Origin: Salvia splendens
Taxonomy: Eukaryota > Streptophyta > Magnoliopsida > Lamiales > Lamiaceae
Assembly (NCBI RefSeq): GCF_004379255.2
Contig: NC_056041.1
Coordinates: forward strand, 21,421,559-21,485,558
Direction: 5' to 3'
Length of the DNA: 64,000 bases
The notes beneath the pieces were generated by a model. The model did not search any database and was not told the origin of the DNA. It saw only the letters and a program-made list of their open reading frames with translations. Every line of letters begins with the position of its first letter. Positions within the stretch are counted from its first letter, which is position 1. Below, piece by piece: positions 1 through 11,770 of this stretch. Both the position numbers and the translations under genes were made by a program.

Positions 1-2232
1 GGTAGGGGAGGTCGTTCCCAACAAGATGATGAGTTCGACGTTACTATATCGTCGGACTCGGACAACGAGGATAGATCGCATTCTCGTATTCCTTCTAGCA
101 CCGGCGGAAATGAGGAGATGCCTCCCCCTCCTCCACCCGCTACTAACCCGACAAAAGCTTTGAAATCGGACATTTTTGTCAAACACTACAAGAGGGTCCT
201 GGTGGTGATTCCAAATCCTCACGATCCGAACTCTCAAGAAGAGACTTCGGAGTTTCATGTTTACTGCAACTATTGCGATAAAGTGTACAAATGGTCCGCC
301 GATGGTGGATATGGCACCCTCCGTCGCCATTTGGTGACAAAGCATCCGGTAGAATGCGGCACTACCTCTACCCAAAGCCAACTAAACTTCCAACCCGCCG
401 GCTCGGATTCGTCAGGTACGCCTCTATTTAAATATGAGAAAAAGAATTTTGATGATACAATGACTAGATGGGCGCCTATGAAGCATTTGCCCTTTAATGT
501 TTTTGATGACAAAAGTTTTGAGGTTACTATGCAAAGTGGTTTGAAAGTGGCAATCAAAAGAATAGGTAGAATGACCGTGCAACGATCTACCGTTCGGCAA
601 TGCTTGGAGAAAAAGGTAGAATTATCACGTTATTTAGTTAACTTGGGCCACAGGGTGAACATTTGCTCAGATGTTTGGACGGATTGTTTTAACCGTCATT
701 CATACATGGGTATTACGGTTCACTTTGTGGACAATAGTTGGACTTTGAACAAGCGTTTAATTGGTTTTAGAGAATTTGAAACTCCACACAATGCACCCGA
801 AATTGCTTCTTTGATTATACAAGTGTTTAATGAGTTTCAGTTATGCAACAAGATATTTTCTATTGGTTTTGATAATGCAACTGCCAACACCGCAAGTATC
901 GCCGATTTGATTGCGGCTTGTACACCGGTAATTGGAGGTAAGTATTTTCATCAAAGATGCATTTGCCATATTTTAAAATTATGTGTACAGGATGCGCTTG
1001 AATTATGGTAAAAGCATGTTTCTCCTATTAGAAATGCAATTAGATTAATCCATCAAAAGCCACCTATTGGCAAAGCATGGAAGAAATATTGCCATCAAAA
1101 GAATGTCAGGTACACGAATTTTACTATGGATGTGTCTCATAGATGGAATTCGACATATGATTGTCTGAATTCTACTTTGACACATAAAGATGCTTTATGT
1201 GATTTTTATAGAACTAATCCCTACCGTGATTTATATCTTTCGCATAATTGTTGGGATAACAGTTTGGCTTTATTTAAATTGTTCAAATATTTTAAAAATG
1301 CTACTGTTGAATTGTCGGGTGTTTATTATTGCACTGTTGTTCGTGTTTTGGAGCATTGCATGTACATATCCCTTGGTTTTAAAACTGCAATGAAAAATGC
1401 TTCATCTTCTCCCGAGTTAATGTGCGTTTTGTATTATATGATTGAAAAATGGCTCAAGTATTTCAGTGAGATTCCTAACGTGTTTTTGATTGCAAAGGTA
1501 TTGGATCCAAAATGGAAATTAGCAGGTACCTCCAGAATTTTAGATTTTTATTATAACAATTTGAGTTCAATTGATCTTGGTCCTCTTCAAGTAATCCAAT
1601 CCGATACCAGTGACGAATTTGGAGTTGACCTCTCAGAAACCTTTCAAATAAACCTCTCGGACCGGTCAGTTGTGCAACAAAACCTCGAGTTTAACTTGCG
1701 CTCTCTCTACACCGAATATGAAACCAAGTATAACACCACTCACCAAGTCAGAAGACCCCCTCCTCCACAACATAACTATGGCTTTGCATTTCAAGCCGAT
1801 TATGATGACCCCGACGCGCAATCCCAACTAGCCGACCTATACAACTACAGCACCGGCGGAAGGTCCTCAGGTATGGTCAATGAATTAGATTTATATTTTG
1901 ATTCACTCTTTTCCTTTGGTGATGAAGGTCCTACTCCTCCCGCCCAAATCGACGTCCTCGATTGGTGGGGAACCCACGAGAAAGATTTTCCCATCCTTGC
2001 TTCAATGGCCAAGGAGATTTTTTCTGTTCCGGCTTCCACCGTAGCCGTCGAGTCCGCTTTTAGTGTTGGCTCGCGCGTGTTGGATGAATCAAGAAGTAAG
2101 CTCTCGACGAAAAATATGGAAGCAATGATGTTACTTGATGATTGGGCCAAAGCTGACGTTCGAGAACAAAAAAATGATTGGGATGATCGTCAAGAGGGAT
2201 CACAAGATGAATTCACCGGGGATGAAGCTTAG
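1..2232 (+). pseudogene. hAT transposase (BED zinc finger, hAT dimerisation domain) with one in-frame stop
   Basis: One reading frame stays open from the window edge to 2232 except for a TAA at 1009-1011; the first in-window ATG is at 118, but the frame is open upstream, so the true start may lie to the left. Domains in order: a BED-type zinc finger (CNYC followed by RRHLVTKH, about 280-340), the RNase H-like core with SDVWTD near 670 and GFDNATANT near 870, an RW motif (SHRWNSTYDCL, about 1138) and a C-terminal hAT dimerisation domain (DWWGTHEKDFPILASMAKE to VESAFSVGSRVLDESRSKL, about 1955-2105). The family (RICESLEEPER/DAYSLEEPER-like) cuts and pastes hAT DNA or is domesticated as a DNA-binding protein. 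The single stop with otherwise clean code suggests recent decay, or a sequencing error. Confidence 0.85.
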
Positions 2233-3121
2233 GCCAACCGGCAACCGCCGCCGGCCAAGCCAAATAGGTAAGTAAGGTAAGAGAACTACGTGGACTTTGA
2301 TTCCCTAATGCAAATGAGCAATTGGGATACGTAGGCACCTCAACTTAAATTTTAAATTTAAGTTGAGCTCAAGTCCTTTTTCTTTTATTTCTTTTTTTCC
2401 CATTAATTCCTACTTTAAAAATATGCAAATACAATTACATAATTGTATTTGTATATACTCTAGTCGATGAAGTATATTTCTCTATACGGCTAAATGAGGG
2501 AAACTTTTGACAATTCTACTATAATTGTTGATTGTTAGACGAAACTCAACATTTAAAGTTGAATTGCTAAAGGTGTCCTTAATTTAGTTATGTAGAAAGA
2601 TCTTCTTCGCCGGTTAAGAGTATATATATAATACACTTATATGTTTAAGAACTTCAACGTCGTTCTTGTCATTTGTAATTAGTTGTTGACTAGTAGTCTC
2701 ATTTGTATTTAAATTTTGTTTAAGACTTCAAGACCGGCATATGTTTTCGATTTGTAATTGTTGTAACTTGTAAACATGCAATTTCAATAAAATTGCAACT
2801 TTAGTCGTATTTTTTTTCAATTTTATTTACTCACATTTCATACATAAACAACTTTGAAAGTGTAATGTAATTTGATTAAAAATTGAATAGTTGAAAAATG
2901 CAAAAAAAAAAAAACGCGACGAACCATTGAACCGGCCCGGAACCGGCGGTTCAAGCCGAAAACCGACGGTTTTGCACCGCCGCGTAAACCGCCGGTTTGT
3001 TGAACCTGAACCGGAACCGCCGGGAGCTAGGCGGGCCGGTTCAGGTTCAAGCATTTCCTGAACCTTGAACCGCCGGTTCATGACCCTGAACCGACGGTTC
3101 GTGACCTTTGTGCACACCTTC
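1..3121 (+). mobile_element. hAT superfamily transposon, 3' part (left end outside window)
   Basis: The element holds a hAT transposase frame (to 2232), about 0.7 kb of AT-rich 3' flank, and a GC-rich subterminal block at about 2915-3105 full of short direct and inverted CCGGCGGTTC/ACCGACGGTTC motifs, a layout typical of hAT transposase-binding regions. The right end reads GTGCACACCTTC near 3110-3121, so on the minus strand the terminal repeat would begin GAAGGTGTGCAC. The left end and the 8-bp target duplication cannot be checked because the 5' part lies outside the window. Confidence 0.75.
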
Positions 3122-3337
3122 TTTACCCATCTACACTTACAAATGAGCTGAGTATATGGTAGTAGTATATAATTAGAGAAAGTTTGATAACATTTAAATG
3201 TTTTGAGATTTATTTAGATTTGTATGAATTTTCATCTGTCATTGAAAGTGACATGTGACATTAGAGAGTTAAAAATTTTACAACATTGTAACAACACATC
3301 GAATCCATTATCTACATTGCGCTACATAATTATTTAA

Positions 3338-3363
3338 ACTAGTATCACACCCGTGCTATGCAC
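3338..3363 (-). mobile_element. Helitron-like 3' terminus
   Basis: On the minus strand the sequence reads a perfect 5-bp-stem hairpin (CGTGC-ATA-GCACG), about nine bases, then CTAGT followed by T. This fits the Helitron 3' end rule: a short GC hairpin just before CTRRT, inserted between A and T. The element body would extend to the right; I could not find its 5' TC end, so the length is unknown. No Rep/helicase code is visible nearby. Confidence 0.5.
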
Positions 3364-3674
3364 GATTCATTTTATTTTCTTCAAAATATGAAATATTGAT
3401 TTGAAATAAAAAATATTATTATTATATGGGTTAAAATTAGAAATTGTTATAAATGTATACAATAATACATTTGATAAAAGTAGTAAATTTTATTGGTGTA
3501 TAAACATTACTTATTCTTTAGAAATCTATTTTATAAAAATTAATATTAAATAGTTTAATGATTCTAAATTCTAGTTGTGTCATTTTTTTTTATTTTTGTC
3601 TGAAATAATATTTATTTGTACAATTTTATTAAATACAAATCAGTCCATTTACACAAAAAAAATACTTATAACTT

Positions 3675-3848
3675 TTTTTTTTAAAATTAACTTCATATAT
3701 TTATATCATATATATGAAGGAGGAAATTACAAATCAACTCCTATAACAAGGAGGAAAGACAAATTACGCCACCCAGGGTTCGAACTCGAGACCTCCAGGA
3801 TGGACGCGGTATCCAGCACCCTTTACCGCTAGGCCAAGGGGCTTGGAT
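3675..3848 (-). mobile_element. tRNA-derived SINE, family A, copy 1
   Basis: On the minus strand the head begins ATCCAAGCC and carries a pol III A box (TGGCCTAGCGG) and B box (GAGTTCGAACCC). A body with repeated TTTCCTCCTT motifs and an A-rich tail follow. The 8-bp direct repeat TATAACTT flanks it (3667-3674 and 3850-3857). It is nearly identical in the head to the copy at 5671. Confidence 0.85.
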
Positions 3849-5146
3849 CTATAACTTGTCATTTAATGTTTTACTTTTATTGATATTGACTATGCAAAAT
3901 GTCTATTTTTCATTATTGTCACAAAATTTAAGTGTCTTCCATATATTAATTATTACATAAAATGGTTCCAATGACATTCAAAATCAAAACAAAAATAATT
4001 ATGATATAATTTTAAAATAGTTCTAACATCATCAAATTATTTCTCACAGACTTTAACCTTAAAATGGTCTTAGATGTACAACGTTTTTGCAAGTTTGGGT
4101 ACATGACATTGCAAGTATTAAATACGTATGGCGGTATGGTATATAAAACTATACTTTACAAGTTTGGGTACATAAAATACTTTTAGTAGATCCACAAAAT
4201 ATTTGTTGTATCCGAAAAAAAATTAAAATATGTGGTGGATTTACAATGAAATTATGGAATCATTCTAGTATATTGTTTGTGGTAAATTATGAGAATTTAC
4301 TAAATGAATATTTTATTTAAATAAACCACTTTATTGTTGAACCATTGAGTAGAAACAATTTATTTTTCCAATAGTATAGCACATATTCACAATTAAACAT
4401 TTTTGCAAGTAAATTAAATTGATGTCACACACATAATTCTAGACAAATTCTTCAAAATTATTTCCACTTTTACTTTTCCTAATTATCAAAAAGTTAAAAC
4501 TTTTTCACTTTCTCAATTTTGATAAATTGTGTAAAGATGAGCACGTTTTAGGGATGTCCCAATTCTCTTAAGAATTGTTCGAAATATATGGATAAAAAAT
4601 TTTAACCAAATACTGACGATATTCTAACTATTACAATTAAAGGAAAAACAATCGTAATTGGAATGAAAATTACAACGAAAATAATAAAAAAAAATCAAAC
4701 TATAAATCGAGTCGAGAGATTACTTCTTTCCTCAAGACAAATTATGGTGTTCTAGGCACCGACAAAGTTATTGGAGCTCCAAGAATCAAGCAATATAGTG
4801 ATCCTAAAATACACAACAAATGTAAAGAGTTTGAGAGATGAGTGAGAATGCTTTTATTGGTGTGTAATCCATATACAACTTGATACTTTTTACAGGCACA
4901 AAATAAGAATATAGAAAGACATGAAATTAAAATACTATAAACAATAAAATTAAGGTAATGAATGTTATAAGAAGTGAAAAGCCAAAGGGCTCCCCATGAT
5001 CACATTCCATTACTCTCGCCATTTGATGGAGTGTGATGACAATAGGAGTAAAACTAAAATTGAGGAATATGGATTGTTAATGAGCTTACTATTTAGATTT
5101 TATGGTATTAGTTACTGGTATTTTAGTTTTAAACGTTTATGTAAAT

Positions 5147-5370
5147 GAGTTATAATTATTTGACCTTTCAAATAATAAAAATAATTTTAATTGATATATA
5201 AATTTTTAATTAAAATGATGTTATTTTAATTTTTTTCAAAACTCCCCTTTTATATATGGAGTTATAATTATTTGACCTTTCAAATAATAAAAATAATTTT
5301 AATTGATAGATAATTTTTAATTAAAACAATATAATTTTAAATTTTTCCAAAACTACCATTTTATATATGT
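5147..5370. repeat. Tandem duplication, 112-bp period
   Basis: Two adjacent copies start GAGTTATAATTATTTGACC at 5147 and 5259 and differ by scattered substitutions. No coding content. Confidence 0.85.
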
Positions 5371-5670
5371 ATATATAGATATATTTTAAATATCCAACAA
5401 TAATAATTATTTTATAAAATTATTTGAAAAATAAGGACATTCTTTTGTAAATTACTAAAATATACCAAAAGATTGAAAATCCCCAACTTTGTAGCATATG
5501 AAATGTAAAATTAATTTAAGATATTGTTTATCAAAAGTTATAATTTAAGATTGCACTGGTGAGACACTTCCTATTAGAGCTTCATTTCATTGCAATATAG
5601 TGACCCTATACACAAAAAAACCCAAACCCTAAAACATAAATCCTAAACCCTTAACTTTAAAATATACTCA

Positions 5671-5860
5671 ATCCAAGCCCCTTGGCCTAGCGGTAAAGGG
5701 TGCTGGATACCGCGTCCATCCTGGAGGTCTCGAGTTCGAACCCTGGGTGGCGTAATTTGTCTTTCCTCCTTGTTATAGGAGTTGATTTGTAATTTCCTCC
5801 TTCATATATATGATATTAATATATGAAGTTAATTTTTTTTTTTTAAAAAAAAAAAAAAAA
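5671..5860 (+). mobile_element. tRNA-derived SINE, family A, copy 2
   Basis: Head with A box TGGCCTAGCGG and B box GAGTTCGAACCC, body with TTTCCTCC repeats, long A tail. An exact 18-bp target duplication, AACTTTAAAATATACTCA, lies at 5653-5670 and 5861-5878. The second copy of the duplication is immediately followed by the head of the next SINE. Confidence 0.9.
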
Positions 5861-5878
5861 AACTTTAAAATATACTCA

Positions 5879-6267
5879 ATCCAAGCCTCCTAGCTCAACT
5901 GGTTGAGAAGGGAGGCAAGGATATGGCTCCATCCAAGAGGTCCTGAGTTCGAATACTGGATGGCGCAACTTTGGGATTAATTTCCCTGTGGGCCCAAGGC
6001 TTGTTGCCTTGGGACTTTGCAAGCATACGGGCCTGGACCAGTCTGAGGGTGGTCAACTTACGAGCCGAGACCCGTCTGAGGGTGGGTTAAGCAGCTAGTT
6101 CGTGGGCCACGAGGGAAAGGGAGAGGCCGGTGCTTGGCCTGGACCCGTCTAAGGGTGGGTTAAGCGACTAGTTCGTGGGCCACGAGGGGTAGGAGGAGGC
6201 TAGTTCAGACGTGACCACGAGGGGCTGGAAGCGGCTGGTTCGCTTGCCAATGTATCTCGAACTCCGA

Positions 6268-6270
<3 letters not shown>
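5879..6270 (+). mobile_element. tRNA-derived SINE, family B, copy 1
   Basis: Starts ATCCAAGCCTCC with A box TAGCTCAACTGG and B box GAGTTCGAATAC, then a GC-richer body with repeated GGGTGGGTTAAGC and GTTCGTGGGCCACGAGG units, ending near CTCGAACTCCGATG. It shares the 3' end (TGTATCTCGAACTCC) with the copy at 18354. Its 3' target duplication is not visible; the tail runs into a (TA)n tract. Confidence 0.8.

Positions 6271-6273
<3 letters not shown>

Positions 6274-6304
<31 letters not shown>
6274..6304. repeat. (TG)n/(TA)n microsatellite
   Basis: A run of GT then TA dinucleotides. It separates the SINE from the next element and may be the insertion target of the MULE-like region to the right. 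Confidence 0.9.
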
Positions 6305-6306
<2 letters not shown>

Positions 6307-6909
6307 TAGTGTTAAACTCCTATTTTCCCCTTAGATTTAAGTTTCTACGCAATCTCGGTCGTTGGATTAGGAGGATGGACGTTCTAGATTATAATCTAAT
6401 TTAACATCCCGCGTTTCATTATTTACCCAGTTTGATGCATCATGAGGGTGATTTAGTCATTTTGTGTACTAAAAAACGTTGAAAACCTATTGACCAAAAT
6501 TTAAGCGGGCTACTCCACTACTTTCTATCGACTAAATACATCCTTCATCACCAATCGCATTTACTCAAAAATCTCGCTCCAGATTCTCTCTCACGAACGA
6601 CGCCACAAATTCCTTCCAGTGCCAAAAACCCTAGCCGCCGCTGTTCAAAAGCGCGGCGTTTTCTCGGAGATTCACCGCTGGGTGCCTTGCTTTCCATAAT
6701 CCCCTCACGGTTTGAACTAGATTTCGTTGGACTACAACAGCAGGTAGGGTTTCGTCGTATATTGTTCGATTTTCAACAATCGTTTTCCAAATAACCGACC
6801 GAAATAAAACAACCACACCAAGATTCAATAGATTACCATCAAATCCGCGATTATTTGTTGTTAAATTCTGTAATTTTGTGATTGTTTACTGTTGCGCGCA
6901 GATTTCATC

Positions 6910-7507
6910 ATGACTAATAGAGGTAGACCTACGAAATCGCAACAAACACAAGAAGGGGGTGAGTTTCTGTTTGCACGCTGCTCTGGTTTTCTGCGTCTCA
7001 TATTTGTCAATTTGATCCTACATGATTTAGTCCTTTTTTACATTATTTTCTTGATTCTGTGCATTAATTTATCTGATGTTTCATTTGTTTGTATGTCAGT
7101 GGTCATTAGTGTCAGCATATATGCTATATTAGTGTTTCATTACTCTTATAGATCAAAATATCATGAACTGAACCTTTTAAAAGTACAGGTAATATGTGTG
7201 GGTGTGCATTGTTTGTTAAAAGATAAGCATTGTGTATAGTGGATACTGATGTGTATTTGTCATTAATGAAATTAGTTTGTTGGTTAAGAGTATATCTTGT
7301 ATGATTCATCATGGTTAGGTTATAATTGCATTATTTGCTTTAGCGATTTCATTATTTGGAATGTTAATTTGTTACCTATATTGATATCTTGTATGATTCA
7401 TCATGGTTGTGTTACTGGGTGAGCATTCTGATTTTTTGGTTCGTCTCCCAGATTTATCATGACGAAAAGAGGACGTCCTTCAACTTCACAACCATCTCAG
7501 TCTGAAG
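6910..7507 (+). pseudogene. Duplicated short first exons of a transposon-associated gene
   Basis: Two related exons are seen. The first, 6910-6958, starts MTNRGRPTKSQQTQ and runs into a GTGAGT donor. The second, 7459-7507, starts MTKRGRPSTSQPSQ and runs into a GTGAGC donor. Both are preceded by CAGATTT(C)ATC, so each looks like an exon with an acceptor before the ATG. The RGRP motif resembles an AT-hook core. They are duplicated copies of one exon, and no full gene can be assembled here. I do not recognise the product. Confidence 0.4.
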
Positions 7508-7559
7508 GTGAGCATTCTATTTCATTTGCATGTCCAATTCCTGGAATAATTGCCTGCTT

Positions 7560-8345
7560 CTGTACATGAAGTACTGGGTGAATGCAATATTCATGGCCGC
7601 ATTATTTAACTGAATCTGTACATTATTTACCTATTTGTATGCATTAATTATCATGTTTTAGGCATTATAGACCTGCTGTTGTACATGGGTCAATGAGTGA
7701 ATGCAGTAGTTGTATGTTCATTAATTGATTGAATCTGTACATTATGTAGCTATTTCTATGCATTATTTATCATGATTTAGCCATTATGTGACTTGTGTTG
7801 TACATGGGTCAAAGAGTGAATGCAATATTTGTATGTTCATTACTTGATCGAATCTGTATATTATGTAGCTATTTCTATGCATTATTTATCCTGTTTTATG
7901 CATCATTTGACTGCTGTTGTAAATGAGTCTAAGAGTGAATGCAATATTTATATGTTCATTATTTGAGTGATTCTGTACATTATTTGGCTATTTGAATGCA
8001 TTATTTATCCTGTTTTATGCATCATGTGACTGCTGTTGTACATGAGTCAAAGAGTGAATGGAATATTTGAATGTTCATTACTTGACCGGATCTGTACATT
8101 ATTTAGTTATTTTAGTGCATTATTTATCATGGTTTATGCTTTATGTGACTGCTGTTAGACATGAGACAATGGGTGATTGCAATATTCTTGGTGCATTTTT
8201 TGATTTATTCTGAACATTATTTGATTATTAAAATGCATTATGTATCAGTTTTTAGGCATTATTTTGATGCTTCTGTACAAGGGTGTATAGGTGAATGCAG
8301 TATAACTGTCCACATTATTTTATTCAGTCTGTACATTATGTAACT
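7560..8345. repeat. Minisatellite, period about 119 bp, about 7 copies
   Basis: Diverged copies share TGCATTATTTATC, TGACTGCTGTTGTACATGAG and GAGTGAATGCAATATT-like segments, spaced about 118-120 bp apart (near 7578, 7697, 7816, 7936, 8056, 8172 and 8291). A further partial unit follows at 8625-8715 and looser relatives lie at 14040-14300. Confidence 0.8.
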
Positions 8346-8388
8346 AATTGTATGTTATTATTTTGTATGTTGTACAACATCAAAGCAG

Positions 8389-8640
8389 CTAAGATTGGAC
8401 ATCGACGAGGCGGTCGATGATATACTGCCAGTAGGAATTGCCCAAAAATTTCAGGAGCGATTATCAGAGGCCGGGACTAGTACAGCTTCGGAAGAGACGG
8501 AGGATATGAAACCAAGGGGTAGGAACGTCGACCATCTGTATTGTCGACGAACCCCAACAGAGTTTCTGAATTGTATTAAGAGTTTAACTCCACGACAGAA
8601 GGAAGCCGTCACGGAACTTGTACATGAGTCTAAGAGTGAA
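8389..8640 (+). pseudogene. Internal exon of a transposon-associated gene, truncated by minisatellite
   Basis: An acceptor-like AAAGCAG precedes an open frame containing LDIDEAVDDILPVGIAQKF and HLYCRRTPTEFLNCIKSLT followed by PRQKEAVTEL. The CRRTP..F....K.LT..Q..A..E.GF pattern is familiar from plant Ulp1-like transposon proteins, but this match is from memory. The expected continuation is lost: the frame runs directly into a copy of the 119-bp repeat (GTACATGAGTCTAAGAGTGA), which suggests recombination between the exon and the repeat. Confidence 0.4.
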
Positions 8641-11189
8641 TGCAATATTTGTACATTATTTAGCTATTTCTATGCATTATATATCCTGTTTTATGCATCA
8701 TTAGACTGCTGTTGTACATGTAACATCCTGAATTATAGGGCTCGATGAGAGGTTTGGATATGTGGTGAGGAATAGTAGTTAAGTTAAACCGTAAAGTATA
8801 AATTTGATACGAAATGTCGATTAGTCAATTTTCGGCAATTTCTTTTGTCCGTGTAAAATAATAAATCGAAGCTAAGGGGTAATAATTTTATAAATTACAG
8901 ATTATGGCCTAGAATAATTGTGGATAATGTGAGGAATTGTTTTGGGCCATTTGAAGGTAATTAAAAAAATTATATCACCGATTATTTCAGTTTTTAGCGA
9001 AAACGATCGGCGAAACTTTTGAAGATATAGACAGGAATAATTTTTCCTTAAACTAGAATTTAAATGCTAAATGATGATATAAAGAGTTGCTAAAAGTGAT
9101 ATCATATGATAGGGCAATAAAATGTTACAAGATAATTAATTTATTTAAAAACTAACTAAATAATTAAATAATAATTAGAATTCTCTAGAATAAAATTGTG
9201 TCTATCATCAACTCCAACCCCCCTCCCCTCATTTCAGCCAAGAACGTCCACCCCTCTCTTCCATTGAAGACAAGAGCTCAACCTTTTCATTTCCAAATCT
9301 TTTGTCATTTTAATCGGTAAATCGATCGGGAAATCGGATATCCGCCAGAAAATCAAGGTAGCCCTTTCTCCCTATCCTATTTTTATACCTTGAAATTGAG
9401 TATATGTCGATGTTGAAGGGCTGAGATTTCGTTCACTCGGGGGTAGGAAAACTAACTGATTAAATTTCGATATATTGACGTTTACGCGATCATAGACCTT
9501 CGTTTGTTGTTGTTTGATATTTGAGTTAGAAGTTTGATTACATGGCTGTGAATTTGGATGAATATTGAACAGGGGAGGGGCTGAATTGATGATATTTGAT
9601 GTGGAATGGTTGAGTTTGAGATAAAATCTTGAGGAGAATCAAATTTTGTGTTCTGCCGCCTCCTAGTTTGAATTATTAAGCATGTTTAAATATGTTCAAA
9701 CTTTTGTTTAACAATTTCTTTAATAACTATGATGAGTCTAGATTATCCCTGATTTTTATGGATAATTTAGGTGTTCGTTTACTATGTGTATAAATTGTTT
9801 GAACCTTATGACCATAAACTGTCAAAATTCTGGTAAACTTCCATATTTGGTATGTTTTATTCGAATTATTCAGGGTACTTGAGCTAAGGATAAAATAGAA
9901 TAAATAATTTTTACATTAACTATATGGTTTCCAAGTGTTCTTGGAATTTTATGATGAATTAAAGAGTACAAATACCATTTATAAAAATTGTTTAGAAAAT
10001 GCTGCCAGAAATTGTCCGATTTTGGTAGTATGTGGGAAAACGAGAATATCTCTTAAACTATTAGGAATCTCTAAGTGAATCTTGTTGGATTATAAACTGG
10101 ACTTCTTTGAGTATTTAAAAATATTAGGTCAAGCCTCTAAATCCTTCCGAATGAATATAGAAGTTGTATGACGAATCGGTCCAGTGCAATTGTTATACTA
10201 GAAAGTTAAGGAATAAGGGGATATTAAGTTAATATAGCAAATGAATTTATTTAAGGTGTTTGATCATGGAATTATGATTTAGAATGAATATGAGTGTTAA
10301 TGTAAATTTTGGAAACTTTCTAATTGAGGTTAGCAATTTTAACACATTAATTACATGATTATATACTTTCTGTGAATAGTATTCTGTGAATAGTAACAGA
10401 ATACTTAGTGATTTTATTTGGAAGACTTTATAAGCTGAAGTTGATGAAAATAAGTATATGTTACTAATAATTACGATATTTATAGTATAAGGCATAGAAG
10501 CTTGTAACACGAGTCGTGCAAAAATGAATGGACCTAGAAGATAGCAAAGGGTCGGAAGGTGAAATAGGCTTATGTTCATAAGCCTGCGAGGTAGCGTATC
10601 CTCTCTATGTTTTTCGATTCCTTTGGTTGAGATGATGTGTGCTATAATGTGATTATTTGTGAGATGTAAATTAAACAATGTGCTTAAATATGCTTACAAT
10701 TTAATATGTGGATTGTTATTATACTTATTAAATTTAATCTGAATGGTCTGCGGAAATAATGGTACGAATATGAATAAAAGACATTAGATATGATGCAATG
10801 AAATGTAATAAATTATGAAGATCTGGATAATGTGAAATATGTCTGAATAGATTATGAAGATATATCCGTATGTATATGAAAAATAAGTTATCTGGTAGGC
10901 AGAACATGAATATAATAAATACAAGAGAACGATGTGTAAATGTTATAAAGTATATACTAAAAGAATGTCTGTGCATACGATAAAAATGATTATATGAAGT
11001 GATATTTGGAAATGGAATAAATGTGAAAAAGATATTTGAAAGAATAATATGAAATAAAACGTCCTATTTGCTTGGTCATATATGTTGGGTACAATTGGCA
11101 TGCCATAGGACAGCAGCGCTGCATTATCTGTGATCACTCGTATTCTGGATAACCGAAGCGAGGATCGTCTGTTATCTGATGGGCCCCTA

Positions 11190-11290
11190 TCTGATCTGCA
11201 CCCTAATGGGTGATTTGATTATCTGTCTGCACCCTAATGGGTGGTCTGAATTATCTGTCTGCACCCTCATGGGTGGTCTGTGCGGAGTCC
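11190..11290. repeat. Short tandem repeat inside the LTR-like region
   Basis: About three copies of a unit containing ATCTGTCTGCACCCTAATGG, spaced about 33 bp apart. Confidence 0.7.
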
Positions 11291-11389
11291 TCTCGAGGAC
11301 AAAATCCGCGTCTGCATCTGATTCTATTTTTGATCTGATCCGTGTACCCTACCTGAAACCAAGCAGATATTGGGACTATATGATAAGAT

Positions 11390-11770
11390 AATATAAAATA
11401 ATATCTGATGACTTATGAATAAGAATTTGTAATCTGTGATATATAAAATAATATCTGATGACTTCTGAATAAGACTCTTTAATCTGTTACGTATAATATA
11501 ATATCTGATGGCTGGTGGATAAAGTTATGTGATATGTGATATATAATAAGATAAGATGAAATAATATCTGACGACTTCTGAATAAATGATCTGTAATCTG
11601 TAATATATTATATGATAAAATAAGATAAAATAATATCTGATGAATTCTGAATAAATGATATGTAATCCGTAGTCTGTGATATACGATAAGATAAGATAAA
11701 ATAATATCTGATGACTTGTGAATAAATGATTTGTAATCTGTGATCTGTGATATGTGATTTGTGAAATATG
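11390..11770. repeat. Tandem repeat, roughly 65-80-bp units
   Basis: Successive diverged units contain AATAATATCTGATGACTTCT, GAATAA and TGTAATCTGTGATATA. The minus-strand open frames here are by-products of the repeat. Confidence 0.75.

Larger units (their letters stand above)
3122..5652. other. AT-rich intergenic DNA with a Helitron-like end and one SINE
   Basis: No convincing coding sequence. Apart from the features listed separately (Helitron-like end, SINE at 3675-3848, tandem duplication at 5147-5370), this is low-complexity AT-rich sequence. A short imperfect inverted repeat lies at about 4999-5038. Confidence 0.6.

Noticed and set aside
3690..3850. Possible tRNA genes (also at 5671, 5879, 18354, 18769, 18941 and 51115)
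   Set aside because: A and B boxes are present but no cloverleaf with an acceptor stem; bodies, A tails and target duplications show they are SINEs.
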